NCBI GenBank assembly: GCA_963713545.1
Contig: CAVQME010000014.1
Location: forward strand, 62,001-126,000
DNA length: 64,000 nt
Direction: 5' to 3'
Source of the DNA: CAVPLM01 sp963713545
GTDB lineage: Bacteria > Actinomycetota > Thermoleophilia > RBG-16-64-13
Both the position numbers and the translations under genes were made by a program. The notes beneath the pieces are model-generated. The model had not been told where the DNA came from. It saw only the letters and a program-made list of their open reading frames with translations, and ran no database searches. Shown in pieces: positions 1 to 9,018 of this stretch (positions are counted from its first letter, which is position 1; each line of letters begins with the position of its first letter).

Positions 1-654
1 CTCCCCAAGAACATTCCCCTCGTGCGGGACGTGGCACTTCACGTCAAGCGCCACTGCCCCGGCGCGTTCGTCATCACGGCCACCAATCCCATCGACCCGC
101 TCAACTACGCCACCTGGAAGGCGGGGGGCTTCGACCGTTACCAGGTCGTCGGCTACTCGATCAACGACTCGTTCCGGTTCCGAGAGATGGTCGCCAGAGC
201 GAAAGGGGTCAAGGTCGCCCAGGTGGAGGCGACCGTCATCGGCGAACATGGCAGCACTCAGGTGCTTCTGTTCAGTTCGGTCCGGATCGACGGCCGGCCG
301 GTGTCTTTTAGCGAGGATGAGAAGCCGGCGATCCGTGCAGAGGTGCCCGACATCCTCAGGCGCTACGAGGAGCTGCAATCCGGCCGGACCGCCGGCTGGA
401 CCAGCGCGATAGGCCTGGCGGCCATCGCGCGCGCTGTTCTTGAGGATACCGGCGAGGTGGTTCCCTGCTCGGTCGTGCTCGACGGTGAGTACGGCCGTCG
501 GGGCCTGAGCATGTCGGTCCCGGTCAGGCTCGGGCGTACGGGCGTACGGGAGATACTGGAGTGGGAACTGGCGCCAGACGAGCAAGCTGGGCTGAAAAGA
601 ACCGCGGCTGTGCTGGAAGCGGCTGCGCGCATAGTGGACGAGAACCTGGCGTGA
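1..654 (+). CDS. Lactate/malate dehydrogenase family protein, 5'-truncated
   Basis: This is the C-terminal two thirds (217 codons visible) of an NAD-dependent 2-hydroxyacid dehydrogenase of the LDH/MDH family; the start lies outside the window. The frame is open from base 1. Visible family marks are the ATNPID segment that closes the cofactor domain and the catalytic-histidine motif GEHGS. Family enzymes interconvert a 2-hydroxy acid and a 2-oxo acid in the cytoplasm. Substrate cannot be assigned because the specificity loop is upstream. The substrate-binding helix region reads TAGWTSAIG, unlike the usual malate or lactate consensus, so it may act on another hydroxy acid. A flavin reductase gene follows after 31 bases on the same strand, suggesting co-transcription. 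Family assignment is firm; substrate is unknown. Confidence 0.85.
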   Translation, partial: LPKNIPLVRDVALHVKRHCPGAFVITATNPIDPLNYATWKAGGFDRYQVVGYSINDSFRFREMVARAKGVKVAQVEATVIGEHGSTQVLLFSSVRIDGRPVSFSEDEKPAIRAEVPDILRRYEELQSGRTAGWTSAIGLAAIARAVLEDTGEVVPCSVVLDGEYGRRGLSMSVPVRLGRTGVREILEWELAPDEQAGLKRTAAVLEAAARIVDENLA

Positions 655-685
655 GAGCGGGCACCGTCGAAGGGAGAAATCAAGG

Positions 686-2806
686 ATGACCCAGCGTTTC
701 GAGAAGCTGATGGAGCCGGGCATGATCGGCCCGGTGAGGACGCGCAATCGCATCATCAAGACGGCCAACGGTACCTCGTACATGGAACCGGACCAGACCG
801 TCGGGCCACGCATGATCGCCTACTATGAGCGCCTGGCCAAAGGTGGGGTGGGCTTCTTGGTAGTGGAATCGTGCGGTGTCGAGTATCCGCTGGGCATCCA
901 GCACGTGCATTATCGTCCCGACGGCAGCTACGAGGGAGTGCAGCTGCATTTCGACGACGACAAGTTCATCCCCAGCTTCGCTCGCCTCACCGAGGCGGTC
1001 CACAACCAGGGCTGCCCGATCTCCATCCAGTTTCAGCATTCCGGGCCCTGGAACCCGACCGGGCTCCTTCCAAGGGATCCCAAGATCAGGGAGGTCAAAG
1101 CCGCCTCAGCCATGAGCGAAGCGGAGCTGCCCGGCCCCGACTTTCTGCCCTGCCGGGCCCTGACTAGGCCAGAGGTGGAGGACCAGATCGATCTCTGGGC
1201 TTCGGCGGCCGAGCGGGCTTGGAAGGCGGGCTTCGACGCCTGTGAGATCAACCACGCGACTGCCCATCAGGGCAACACCTTTCTCTCGCGCATATGGAAC
1301 AAACGCGAGGATGAGTACGGTCCCCAGAGCTACGAGAACCGCACCCGCTTCATCCGGAGCATCATCACCGAGGCTAAGCGCCGCTGCGGCCCCGGCTTCG
1401 CCATCCACGTCATCATGAATGCGGCCGAGTACAACCATCCCTTAGCCACCACCCTGGAAGAGGGGGCCGAGATGGCCAAGCGCATAGCCGAGGTGGCCGA
1501 TGGCCTGAACGTCCGCGGGGAGCGTTATGGGCATCGGGGTGGCATCTTGCAGCCCGACCGGCTCATGTACCCCGAGCCGCCCTTCGACCTGCCCCAAGAC
1601 CTGGATTGGAGCCGCCGGGGCGACGGAGCGGCGGTGCCACTGGTGGAGGCGGTCAAACGCAAAGGAGTCAGCATCCCGGTGTGGACCGCGTGCCGCATAG
1701 ACGCGGAGATGGGGGAGGAGTACCTGCGCAAAGGCAGCCTGGATTTCGTAGGCATGACCCGCTTTCTTCTGGCCGACCCCGAATACCCCAACAAGGTGCG
1801 GGAGGGCCGCTTGGAGGACGTGCGCACGTGCCTGGGTTGCCTGCACTGCTTCGAGACGCGTAACCGCAACAAGAAGCTGGAGTGCCGGGTCAACGGCACC
1901 CTTGGCCGGGAAGTCATGCCCGAGTACCAAGAGACTCCGGCGGAGAAGCGCAAGAAAGTGCTGGTGGTGGGAGGCGGTCCCTGTGGCATGGAGGCGGCTC
2001 GGGTCGCCGCTCAACGCGGTCATGACGTCATCCTCTACGAGAAGAGCTCCCGGCTGGGCGGCCTGGTCCCCTTGAGCGCCATCGTCAAGGACTGTGAGAC
2101 CCCGGAGCTGGTGGAGTTCACCCGCTGGCAGGAGCGGCAACTACAGAAGGCGGACGTCAAAGTTCGCACAAGGATCGCCGTCACCGCCGACGTGGTGCGG
2201 GCGGAGAAACCCGACGCCATCATCTTGGCGGCCGGAGCCGTCCATCCCGAGTCAGATCTGCCCGGAATGCACCGCAAGAGCGTTGTTCGTACGGAGACCC
2301 TCTATCGTAAGCTCAACCTCTACATGAGGTTCTTCAGTCCGGCCGCGCTACAGAAGCTCACTCACCTGTGGATGCCGCTGGGCAGACGGGCGGTGATCAT
2401 GGGAGGGACACTGCACGGCTGCGAACTGGGAGAGTTCTTGGTCAAACGACATCGGCGGGTCATCATTGCCCACAACGGCCCCGCCTCGGAACTGGGCGAC
2501 GAGATGGGTCGCGACGACCTGGCCAACTTGTTGCCCTGGTTCAGGCAGAAGTATGTGAGTCTTTGGCCTGACGCGGCCTACAGGGAAGTGACTGCCGAGG
2601 GTCTGAAGGTCCAACAACCCGACAAGCGCGAGTATATCCTGCCCGGCAAGAGCGTCATCAACACCCAGGACTGGGCGCCCAACACGGCTCTTATCGAGGA
2701 ACTGAGACCGCTGGTGGCCGAGATCCATGTGGCCGGCAGTGCTCGGGAGCCGGGACTAATGGCCGACGCGGTCCGTGAAGGCGTGCTGGCCGGCTGTGCT
2801 GTCTAA
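686..2806 (+). CDS. Old-yellow-enzyme-type FMN/FeS/FAD oxidoreductase (dienoyl-CoA reductase/TMADH family)
   Basis: This 706-residue protein has the multi-domain layout of 2,4-dienoyl-CoA reductase, trimethylamine dehydrogenase and bile-acid BaiC-type reductases. An FMN TIM barrel covers about residues 1-370. A 4Fe-4S site at C382, C385, C388 and C400 has spacing C-x2-C-x2-C-x11-C, closer to trimethylamine dehydrogenase than to FadH. A Rossmann-type FAD/NAD domain starts near residue 425 (VVGGGPCGMEAAR). Such enzymes reduce activated C=C bonds or oxidise amines in the cytoplasm. The start follows GAAGGGAG at good spacing. The neighbours (acyl-CoA ligase, BKACE, 3-hydroxyacyl-CoA-type dehydrogenase) make an enoate or ring-derived enone the likelier substrate, but this is inference. 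Confidence 0.9.
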   Translation: MTQRFEKLMEPGMIGPVRTRNRIIKTANGTSYMEPDQTVGPRMIAYYERLAKGGVGFLVVESCGVEYPLGIQHVHYRPDGSYEGVQLHFDDDKFIPSFARLTEAVHNQGCPISIQFQHSGPWNPTGLLPRDPKIREVKAASAMSEAELPGPDFLPCRALTRPEVEDQIDLWASAAERAWKAGFDACEINHATAHQGNTFLSRIWNKREDEYGPQSYENRTRFIRSIITEAKRRCGPGFAIHVIMNAAEYNHPLATTLEEGAEMAKRIAEVADGLNVRGERYGHRGGILQPDRLMYPEPPFDLPQDLDWSRRGDGAAVPLVEAVKRKGVSIPVWTACRIDAEMGEEYLRKGSLDFVGMTRFLLADPEYPNKVREGRLEDVRTCLGCLHCFETRNRNKKLECRVNGTLGREVMPEYQETPAEKRKKVLVVGGGPCGMEAARVAAQRGHDVILYEKSSRLGGLVPLSAIVKDCETPELVEFTRWQERQLQKADVKVRTRIAVTADVVRAEKPDAIILAAGAVHPESDLPGMHRKSVVRTETLYRKLNLYMRFFSPAALQKLTHLWMPLGRRAVIMGGTLHGCELGEFLVKRHRRVIIAHNGPASELGDEMGRDDLANLLPWFRQKYVSLWPDAAYREVTAEGLKVQQPDKREYILPGKSVINTQDWAPNTALIEELRPLVAEIHVAGSAREPGLMADAVREGVLAGCAV

Positions 2807-2827
2807 ACCGGGAAGGGGAGAGCGGCA

Positions 2828-4513
2828 ATGTTCCAGACACTAGACGGGGCGGTACCTCACCTTGAAGACGATGTTCGGGATTACATCGAGTGCAGATGGT
2901 GGAGCGGCCTGACCCTCGGAGACCTTCTCGATCGCGCGGCGCAGATCCATCCCAAGCGTGAAGCTTTCGTCGACAGGCAGAACCGGCTCACCTATGCGCA
3001 GGCTAAAGAGAGGGCCGATCGCCTGGCCGTCGGCCTCATGGATCTGGGCGTCGTACCATTGGATCGGGTGTTCATCCAGTTGCCGAACTGGAGCGAGTTC
3101 GTAACAGCGTACTTCGCCTGCCAGAAGATCGGCGCCATCACGGTGATGTTGATCGACCGCTTCCGCCAACACGAGATCGAGCGGCTGGCGGATATCGCAG
3201 GAGCGAAAGCTTGGATCGTGGCGCTCGAGCACGGCAAGACCGAGTTCCTCCCCATAATCGAGGATGTGCTGCAAGCGTGCTCTCAGATCGCCAACGTCAT
3301 CACTGTACGGGGTGAGGTCGATCGACCCGGTTTTTCCAGCCTCGAGCGGTTGATAGCGGAAATTGAACTCACCGAAGAGAATCTGGCCCGCCTGGCCAAA
3401 CGCAGGCCGAATCCGAGACAGATAGCGCACATGGGTCCGACCGGAGGAACCACCGGAGAGCCGAAGCTTGTTCCCCGCACCCACAACACGATCATCTGCA
3501 ACGTCGAGTTCTGCTCGAAAGTCTGGGGTCAGCATTGCGAGGACGTCAATCTGATCGTGGGGTCGATCGCGCACGATCTCTCCTTCGGCAAAGGTTTCAT
3601 CGGCAGCGTGATCACCCAGGGCAAGTTGGTGATGCTCGATACCACAGACCCGCGCACCATCTGCGAGACGATCGAAAGAGAGCGGGTAACGTCGATCATT
3701 TGGGTGCCTACCCTTGCGCAACGCCTGCTGCAATACGAGGAGATCGACGAATTCGACCTGAGTTGTGCGAGAAAGATGCACAGTGCAGGCGGCGCGGCGT
3801 TCCCTGAACTGGTGCGGGATGTATTCGGAAGACTCAATATCAGGTTTCATAACGGGTACGGTGCAACCGAGGGCATGACGACCATCACCAGCGCCGAGGA
3901 CGATATCGAGACGGTCTGCTCCACCGTGGGCAGGCCCACGTGCCCGGGAGACACTTACAAGGTGGTGGACCAGGACGGGAACACCTTGCCCCCGAATACG
4001 CCGGGGGAGCTCCTGGTCAAAGGGCCCTCTATGTTCACCGGTTATTACAGAAACCCCGGGGAAAACGCCAAGACCTTCGACGAGGACGGGTTCTTCAAGA
4101 CCGGCGACCTGGCCAGGATCGATGAGAACGGCTACATCACTCTGACCGGCCGGCTCAAAGAGATGATCAACCGCGGCGGAGAGAGCATCAGCGCCACGGT
4201 GATCGAGCAGCTCATCAACCGCCACCCCGAAGTCGCGGCCGTAGGAGTTGTGGCCATGCCGGATCCTCTGATGGGGGAGCGGGTCTGCGCCTATATCCAG
4301 TGCACTCCTGGTGCTCAACTGGATTTTGATGGCGTCATCACCTTCCTGCGCGAGCAGAAGGCCGCCGTGCTGGAATTGCCGGAACGTATCGAGTTTGTGG
4401 TGGCGATGCCGTACTCGGGGGTCCAGAAGATCGATAAACAGGCGCTGCTCGAAGACATCCGGAAGAAGCTGGACGCCGAGGGAGCGGCGGGCGGCGCGGC
4501 GCCCGTGGCCTGA
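2828..4513 (+). CDS. AMP-forming acyl/aryl-CoA ligase (DhbE-like)
   Basis: This 561-residue adenylate-forming enzyme activates a carboxylic acid with ATP and usually passes it to CoA. Visible core motifs in order are the P-loop-like TGGTTGEPKLVPRTH, the YGATEG motif, the hinge segment KTGDLARID followed by GRLKEMINRGGE, and the C-terminal catalytic-lysine region GVQKIDKQAL. The overall look, including the PRTH context, resembles 2,3-dihydroxybenzoate-AMP ligases, so an aromatic or short hydroxylated acid is plausible. The start ATG follows GGGAAGGGGAGAG. It lies 21 bases behind the flavin reductase and 42 bases ahead of the BKACE gene, so it looks like part of one operon. No carrier-protein or siderophore genes are nearby, arguing for a catabolic CoA ligase. 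Confidence 0.88.
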   Translation: MFQTLDGAVPHLEDDVRDYIECRWWSGLTLGDLLDRAAQIHPKREAFVDRQNRLTYAQAKERADRLAVGLMDLGVVPLDRVFIQLPNWSEFVTAYFACQKIGAITVMLIDRFRQHEIERLADIAGAKAWIVALEHGKTEFLPIIEDVLQACSQIANVITVRGEVDRPGFSSLERLIAEIELTEENLARLAKRRPNPRQIAHMGPTGGTTGEPKLVPRTHNTIICNVEFCSKVWGQHCEDVNLIVGSIAHDLSFGKGFIGSVITQGKLVMLDTTDPRTICETIERERVTSIIWVPTLAQRLLQYEEIDEFDLSCARKMHSAGGAAFPELVRDVFGRLNIRFHNGYGATEGMTTITSAEDDIETVCSTVGRPTCPGDTYKVVDQDGNTLPPNTPGELLVKGPSMFTGYYRNPGENAKTFDEDGFFKTGDLARIDENGYITLTGRLKEMINRGGESISATVIEQLINRHPEVAAVGVVAMPDPLMGERVCAYIQCTPGAQLDFDGVITFLREQKAAVLELPERIEFVVAMPYSGVQKIDKQALLEDIRKKLDAEGAAGGAAPVA

Positions 4514-4555
4514 ATCCAAGGGGATGTATCTGCTGACTAAGAAAGGATTCCGAAC

Positions 4556-5443
4556 ATGGCTAGCAAGAGAAAAGTAATCATTACCGTTGCCCAGACAGGC
4601 AATTTTCAGGGCAAGGCCGCAAATCCCAATCTGCCCGAACAGCCACCCGAGATAGTCTCCTCGGCATATGACTGCTACAACGCCGGCGCCGCGATAGTCC
4701 ACATCCACGCGCGCGACAATGCCGGCAATTCCAGCAACGATCCGGATCTCTTTGCCGAGATAAACACCGGTGTCCGCGCAAAGTGCCCCATCATCATCCA
4801 GAACTCAACGGCTCCAGCACTCGGACCGAGCTCCGAGGCGGACGACGGCTTGGCTCTGCTTGATATGGAGGACAAGTCCTGCCTGCCGGAGATGTGCTCT
4901 CTGGACTGCTCCCTGATCACGACCACCTGGGGCGACCTGTCCTTCATCTACAGGTGGGAGCGCGCATGGCTGCTCAAGAACGCCAAGAGGATGATGGATC
5001 TGGGCATCAAGCCCGAGCTGGAGGTGTTCAATCCCTCCAGCGTCGAAGACGTTTTCAACGTTCTCGTACCCGCCGGTGTGATCGCCGATCCCCCGTCCCT
5101 CACCTTTGTCATGGGCATGAACAAGGTCAGCCAGGGCGCGATCTCTTTCAGCCAACCCAACCTTGACTTCATGATCAGCCTGCTCCCCAGGGATCGTTTT
5201 GTTAATTGGTCTACCATGGCCATCGGTTCTCACCAGCTCCAAGGGGTGACCTACGGTCTGCTCAAAGGCGGCAGTGTCCGGGTCGGCATGGAGGACAACA
5301 TCTACTACTCCTACGGCGACCTGGCAAAGAGCAACGCACAACTGGTCGAGCGCATAGTCCGTATCATCCACGAGCTGGAAATGGATGTCGCCACTCCCGA
5401 CGAAGCCAGAGAGATCCTCAAGCTTCGGCCGCTGAAGGAGTAG
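4556..5443 (+). CDS. Beta-keto acid cleavage enzyme (BKACE, DUF849 family)
   Basis: This 295-residue TIM-barrel protein is a member of the BKACE/3-keto-5-aminohexanoate cleavage family, which condenses a beta-keto acid with acetyl-CoA and releases acetoacetate plus a new CoA ester. The zinc-binding VHIHARD motif (H49, H51) and the late segment RVGMEDNIYYSYG are characteristic. Length is typical. It is preceded by AAGGA eight bases ahead of the ATG. A 3-hydroxyacyl-CoA-type dehydrogenase follows, an arrangement known from carnitine catabolism and, as I recall, from the phloroglucinol pathway, where a BKACE homologue cleaves triacetate. The transhydroxylase genes 14 kb downstream support the second reading, but the true keto acid is not shown by the sequence. 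Confidence 0.9.
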   Translation: MASKRKVIITVAQTGNFQGKAANPNLPEQPPEIVSSAYDCYNAGAAIVHIHARDNAGNSSNDPDLFAEINTGVRAKCPIIIQNSTAPALGPSSEADDGLALLDMEDKSCLPEMCSLDCSLITTTWGDLSFIYRWERAWLLKNAKRMMDLGIKPELEVFNPSSVEDVFNVLVPAGVIADPPSLTFVMGMNKVSQGAISFSQPNLDFMISLLPRDRFVNWSTMAIGSHQLQGVTYGLLKGGSVRVGMEDNIYYSYGDLAKSNAQLVERIVRIIHELEMDVATPDEAREILKLRPLKE

Positions 5444-5504
5444 AGGAGAATGATGGGAGGATTGTTCGTGAGGTTCAACACCGCCGGAGGAATGGACGCC
5501 TAAT

Positions 5505-6455
5505 ATGAAGCTCGACAGTGTGAAACACATCGGCATAATCGGGGCCGGCATGATTGGGGACAGCCTAGCGGTGCTTGCTACGGGCCACGGCTATCGCACC
5601 ACATGTGTCGTCCGCCGTGCAGAGATGATCCCCGAATACAAGAAGACCTACGACGACTACTTTCGTCAGATGATCGATCAAGGCCTCATGCCCGAAAAGC
5701 AGCTGGCCATCTGCGAGAAATACCTCAAATACTCCACTGACTTCAGCGATCTAGCAGACTGCGACGTCATCTTCGAATGCGTGCCCGAGGTCATCGGACT
5801 GAAGCATGAGATATACGCCCGGATCGAGGAGACCTGTCCCCGCATCAAGGCGATCTGCTCTGTCAGCTCGTCTTTTGTGCCCGACGTTCTCGCCGAAAAG
5901 GCCGCGAAATACGAGGACCGCATCATAGTCACACACCCCTTCAACCCGGCCCACATGGTCCCCTTCTTCGAGCTCTGCGGCGGCTCCGCTACGAATGGTG
6001 ACGTCCTCGCGTTTGTCAAAGAGCTCCTCGAGTCCCTCGATTGCAAGCCCGTCATCCTCAAGAAGCCCGCTCCCGGCTTTATCGGCAACCGCCTCCAGTT
6101 TGCCCTGTGGAGAGAGGCTCTCAACCTCGTGGAGAGCGGCATCGCCGATCCCAGAGACGTTGATACCTGCCTGAACTACAGCTTCTGCCCCCGCTATACG
6201 TCCATTGGTATCTTCGAGCACTTCGACAACGGCGACCTTACTCTGAACATGCGCACCTGCAACGCCGTGTTTCCCTCGCTCAGCACTATGAAGGAGGCCC
6301 CTTCCGCCGTCACCGACAGGGTCGCCAGAGGCGATCTCGGCGCAAAGACAGGCGTAGGCTTCTACGATTGGCGCGACGTGGACATGGACGCCTACCGGAA
6401 GCGGGTCAATGCGCCCTACTGGCACTTCATCGACTGGGATATGCCCCAAGAGTAA
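5505..6455 (+). CDS. 3-hydroxyacyl-CoA dehydrogenase-like NAD-dependent dehydrogenase
   Basis: This 316-residue protein has an N-terminal Rossmann domain (IGIIGAGMIG near residue 6) and the family signature HPFNPAHMVPFFE around residue 145, followed by a helical C-terminal domain. It belongs with L-carnitine dehydrogenases and short 3-hydroxyacid dehydrogenases and would oxidise a 3-hydroxy acid to the 3-keto acid used by the adjacent BKACE. The ATG has no close ribosome site. Instead a 17-codon open frame (5450-5503) with its own GAGGAG site ends two bases before it, so translation may be coupled through that leader. The product is likely cytoplasmic. The substrate could be carnitine-like or 3-hydroxy-5-oxohexanoate-like; context favours the latter. 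Confidence 0.88.
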   Translation: MKLDSVKHIGIIGAGMIGDSLAVLATGHGYRTTCVVRRAEMIPEYKKTYDDYFRQMIDQGLMPEKQLAICEKYLKYSTDFSDLADCDVIFECVPEVIGLKHEIYARIEETCPRIKAICSVSSSFVPDVLAEKAAKYEDRIIVTHPFNPAHMVPFFELCGGSATNGDVLAFVKELLESLDCKPVILKKPAPGFIGNRLQFALWREALNLVESGIADPRDVDTCLNYSFCPRYTSIGIFEHFDNGDLTLNMRTCNAVFPSLSTMKEAPSAVTDRVARGDLGAKTGVGFYDWRDVDMDAYRKRVNAPYWHFIDWDMPQE

Positions 6456-6491
6456 AGGCGTATTTTAGAAGGGAAGAGAAAGGACCTGTCG

Positions 6492-6953
6492 ATGGTCTAT
6501 GACAACGATGAGGGCGGAGAGTACGGGCAGTATTTTGTACAAGCGCTGAAAGAACCCGCCCAACTGGGTACGCCGGAGTTCAGAGAGCTATATAGGCATT
6601 TCGCCAAGCGCATCCTGTGGATGGACAGCGACGTCTGCGAAGGCGCCTTTCAGATGAACACCGCCTGGTACTTCGCCGCCGCCCCGAGAGATCCGATCTT
6701 CACCGAGCACGTCCACGACTATGACGAGCTCATCGGCTTCTACGGAAGCAATCCGGACGACCCCTACCAGCTTGGTGGCGTCATCGAGTTCTCCATAAAC
6801 GGCGAGGCGCACAGACTCACCCGCTCCACCATGATATGGTGCCCCGCCGGGGCGACCCACAACCCGATGCGCATACTCGAGGTCAACAGCCCGATATTCC
6901 ATTTCTCTGTGGTGATGAATCCGACGTACGAGGGAAAGTCGACCTACAAATAG
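6492..6953 (+). CDS. Cupin-fold protein, metal-binding
   Basis: This 153-residue single-domain protein shows a cupin metal site: H73 and H75 (HVHDYDE) with E79, and a second-motif histidine at H123 (PAGATH). This H-x-H-x3-E...H pattern is the usual Mn/Fe/Zn ligand set. It shares layout and local similarity (GTDPDD-like and PAGxTH stretches) with the convergent gene at 6955-7413, so the two are paralogues. It is the last gene of the ligase-BKACE-dehydrogenase run, 36 bases behind the dehydrogenase. Cupins do many reactions; a hydrolase, isomerase or lyase step on a ring-derived diketone fits the pathway context, but nothing in the sequence proves this. Confidence 0.75.
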   Translation: MVYDNDEGGEYGQYFVQALKEPAQLGTPEFRELYRHFAKRILWMDSDVCEGAFQMNTAWYFAAAPRDPIFTEHVHDYDELIGFYGSNPDDPYQLGGVIEFSINGEAHRLTRSTMIWCPAGATHNPMRILEVNSPIFHFSVVMNPTYEGKSTYK

Positions 6954-6954
6954 A

Positions 6955-7413
6955 TTAGGCGCCGTCCTCGCCCTGCCCGCGGACGTACTCGAAGCCGTTC
7001 CCGGTCGTGAAGAAGATGAACGGTCTGTCCACCCGGTGGACGACCAGAGGGCAGTGGGGCGTCCCAGCCGGGACGAAGACCGCGCACGACTTCGTCAGCA
7101 TGCGCTTCTCGTCTCCCACCCAGAGCTCGACCTCTCCTCGTAGGTCCATATGGTCATCGGGGTCCGTCCCCAGGAAGACCAGATACTCGTCGAAGGCGTG
7201 GGTGTGCGACTCCTTGAGGTCCTCGACCGAACCGGTGCGGAGCACCATGCACGTCTCCAGGTAGAACGCGCCGGGCACCGCTCCGCCCAGCTCGTTCGAG
7301 ATGTAGAGGGTGTCGCACCAGGGAACGTCGCTGTCTCTCTCCCGGCTTTGCGGGTGATCCGGATGCCGGGGAGTGTCGGTGATGAAATACTTGCCGTATT
7401 CGGTCTGCTCCAT
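6955..7413 (-). CDS. Cupin-fold protein, paralogue of the convergent neighbour
   Basis: This 152-residue cupin has metal-ligand candidates H70, H72 (HTHAFDE), E76 and H120 (PAGTPH), the same pattern as the gene at 6492-6953, with which it is convergent and separated by one base. The start ATG is preceded on the minus strand by AGAGGAGGAG, an excellent ribosome site. Because it is on the opposite strand, it is not in the BKACE operon. It is followed upstream by a strong hairpin that ends the binding-protein gene. The two paralogues may act on related substrates or on successive steps, or one may bind an effector. Function is unknown. Confidence 0.72.
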   Translation of the reverse strand: MEQTEYGKYFITDTPRHPDHPQSRERDSDVPWCDTLYISNELGGAVPGAFYLETCMVLRTGSVEDLKESHTHAFDEYLVFLGTDPDDHMDLRGEVELWVGDEKRMLTKSCAVFVPAGTPHCPLVVHRVDRPFIFFTTGNGFEYVRGQGEDGA

Positions 7414-7473
7414 GTGCTCCTCCTCTGGGCGTCGGCCTCGTCCGGGTCGCGGCCAAACCTACAGGGAAAGAAT

Positions 7474-7514
7474 AGACCCCCGCCCTCCTCAATGATTGAG
7501 GAGGGCGGGGGTCT
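7474..7514 (-). terminator. Strong hairpin terminator of the ABC binding-protein gene
   Basis: Two perfect 20-base arms (7474-7493 and 7495-7514) surround a single base, giving a very stable GC-rich stem. On the minus strand it follows the binding-protein stop by 73 bases and is followed by ATTCTTT, so it fits a factor-independent terminator for that gene and insulates the cupin gene downstream. Confidence 0.8.
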
Positions 7515-7587
7515 GTCATCAGTCGCTTGCCACCTCGACTCGGTCAGCGGTCTCGCTGGCTCCGGGTTGCGGACAGCGGTTGACTGC

Positions 7588-8922
7588 CTACCTCTGATCC
7601 CAGGGGACGAATGTCATCATGGGGCTTTGGGAGTATTGCTCCGGATAGATGACCACGCGCTTCTTGTCGGGCTGCCATTGGTCGGCGACGAACGGCATGT
7701 GGGCGATGCCTGGGGCGTCAGGATAGAACGTCCCATAGGTCACGTCGCCCATAGTGGTGCCTGGGAATGTGCCGTTGAAGACCTGGTCTCTCACTGGGCC
7801 CGGTTCGGCCGTTCCGGCCCTCTCAAGGGCCGCGGCGAGAATCTGCACCTGGGCGTAGTAGAGGCCGACGCTATTTGAAGTGTCGCCGTCGTGATCGGCC
7901 GAGTAGGCCGCGCCGAGTTCCTTGCAGTACGGGTATGGGAAGGTTTCCGACCAAAAACCATCGTGACCGACGTAGTTCGAATCAGACCCGAGGGTGTTGG
8001 CGAAATCCGAGGGCCAGAATCCCTTGTACCCGAATATGAACTTCGGAGACCAGTTCTGCTGCTTCATCTGCTTCAGAAACGTGATGCCGGCGGCGGGGTC
8101 GATCAGCGTGACCATTCCGTCGACGTTCAACTCCTTGTACTTGAGGATGATCGAGGAGAAGTCCGGGGTGCCCGTCGCGCTGTACTGCTCGTAGGTCACC
8201 ACGTTGTAGCCTGCCGCCTTGAGCACTGCCTCGGTGGAGTTGCCAAAACCCGTGCCGTCGGGCGAGTTGTCGGTCATGACGGCGAAGTTCTTGGGTATGT
8301 CAGCCGGAGCCATCGCTTTGATCGCGCCAACGGCGGCATTGCCGGATTCACCGGCCGACTCGAAGAAGTCGGAGGACCACTTCAGGTTCATGCCCCCGAT
8401 GAACCCCGCGAAACTCCCGTCGGGGGAAGCGACGTCGATCCAACTAGAAACGATGTTGTAGTAGACCCCGTACTTCTCGGCCACCGTCGCGGCCGCCTGG
8501 TTCACGGGAGTGATGTTCGAACTCAAGATAAGCTTGATGCCGTCGACCTTGATCAGCTGCTCCATGGCCGCGGCGCCGGCGGTCGGATCGCTCTTGTCGT
8601 CGGCATACTTCAGCACGATCTTGTGCATCAGGCCGTCGCTGAGCTTGACGCCGCCTTTGGCGTTGATGTCGGCTACGGCCTTCTCCTGTGCCCACTTCTC
8701 GTCTTGGCCAGTGAGGACGTTGCTGCCGGTCAGGGAGTTGATCGCGCCAACAACGATGTCATCGCCGGTCGCAGCGCCCGCCGTAGTGGCCGGTCCAGCC
8801 GTAGTGGCCGGACCAGCGGTCGTCGTGGTCTCTTCGGTCGTGCCGCACGCCGACAGGAAGAGAGCGGACATGAGGCCGATGGCCAGCACCAGGATCAATA
8901 CAAGCAGTTTTCTATCTCTCAC
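7588..8922 (-). CDS. Branched-chain-type ABC transporter substrate-binding lipoprotein
   Basis: This 444-residue protein has a lipoprotein signal with lipobox LSAC and acylated Cys26, then a Thr/Ala/Gly/Pro linker containing three copies of TTAGPA-like repeats, then a type I periplasmic-binding fold (GAINSLTG near the mature N terminus). It would capture a small organic solute outside the membrane. The GTG start is chosen because AGGGGGG lies just ahead of it. The permease and ATPase genes (livGFHM) are divergent, 471 bases away, and surely form one transporter with it. Family members carry amino acids, amides, urea or aromatic acids; the catabolic surroundings suggest an aromatic or phenolic acid. 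The substrate is not deducible. Confidence 0.92.
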   Translation of the reverse strand: MRDRKLLVLILVLAIGLMSALFLSACGTTEETTTTAGPATTAGPATTAGAATGDDIVVGAINSLTGSNVLTGQDEKWAQEKAVADINAKGGVKLSDGLMHKIVLKYADDKSDPTAGAAAMEQLIKVDGIKLILSSNITPVNQAAATVAEKYGVYYNIVSSWIDVASPDGSFAGFIGGMNLKWSSDFFESAGESGNAAVGAIKAMAPADIPKNFAVMTDNSPDGTGFGNSTEAVLKAAGYNVVTYEQYSATGTPDFSSIILKYKELNVDGMVTLIDPAAGITFLKQMKQQNWSPKFIFGYKGFWPSDFANTLGSDSNYVGHDGFWSETFPYPYCKELGAAYSADHDGDTSNSVGLYYAQVQILAAALERAGTAEPGPVRDQVFNGTFPGTTMGDVTYGTFYPDAPGIAHMPFVADQWQPDKKRVVIYPEQYSQSPMMTFVPWDQR

Positions 8923-9018
8923 GGTACCCCCCTAGTTCGCTGCTGCAATCTGACAGTTGGAAATGGAAAAAGCCGGGAGCGTTCATGCCATAGACTTCCC
9001 CCCTCGGTCTGCCTAACG

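Noticed and set aside
2840..4708. A 622-codon open frame on the minus strand
   Set aside because: It lies fully opposite the acyl-CoA ligase and BKACE start, has no family motif and has composition expected of antisense of a GC-rich gene.
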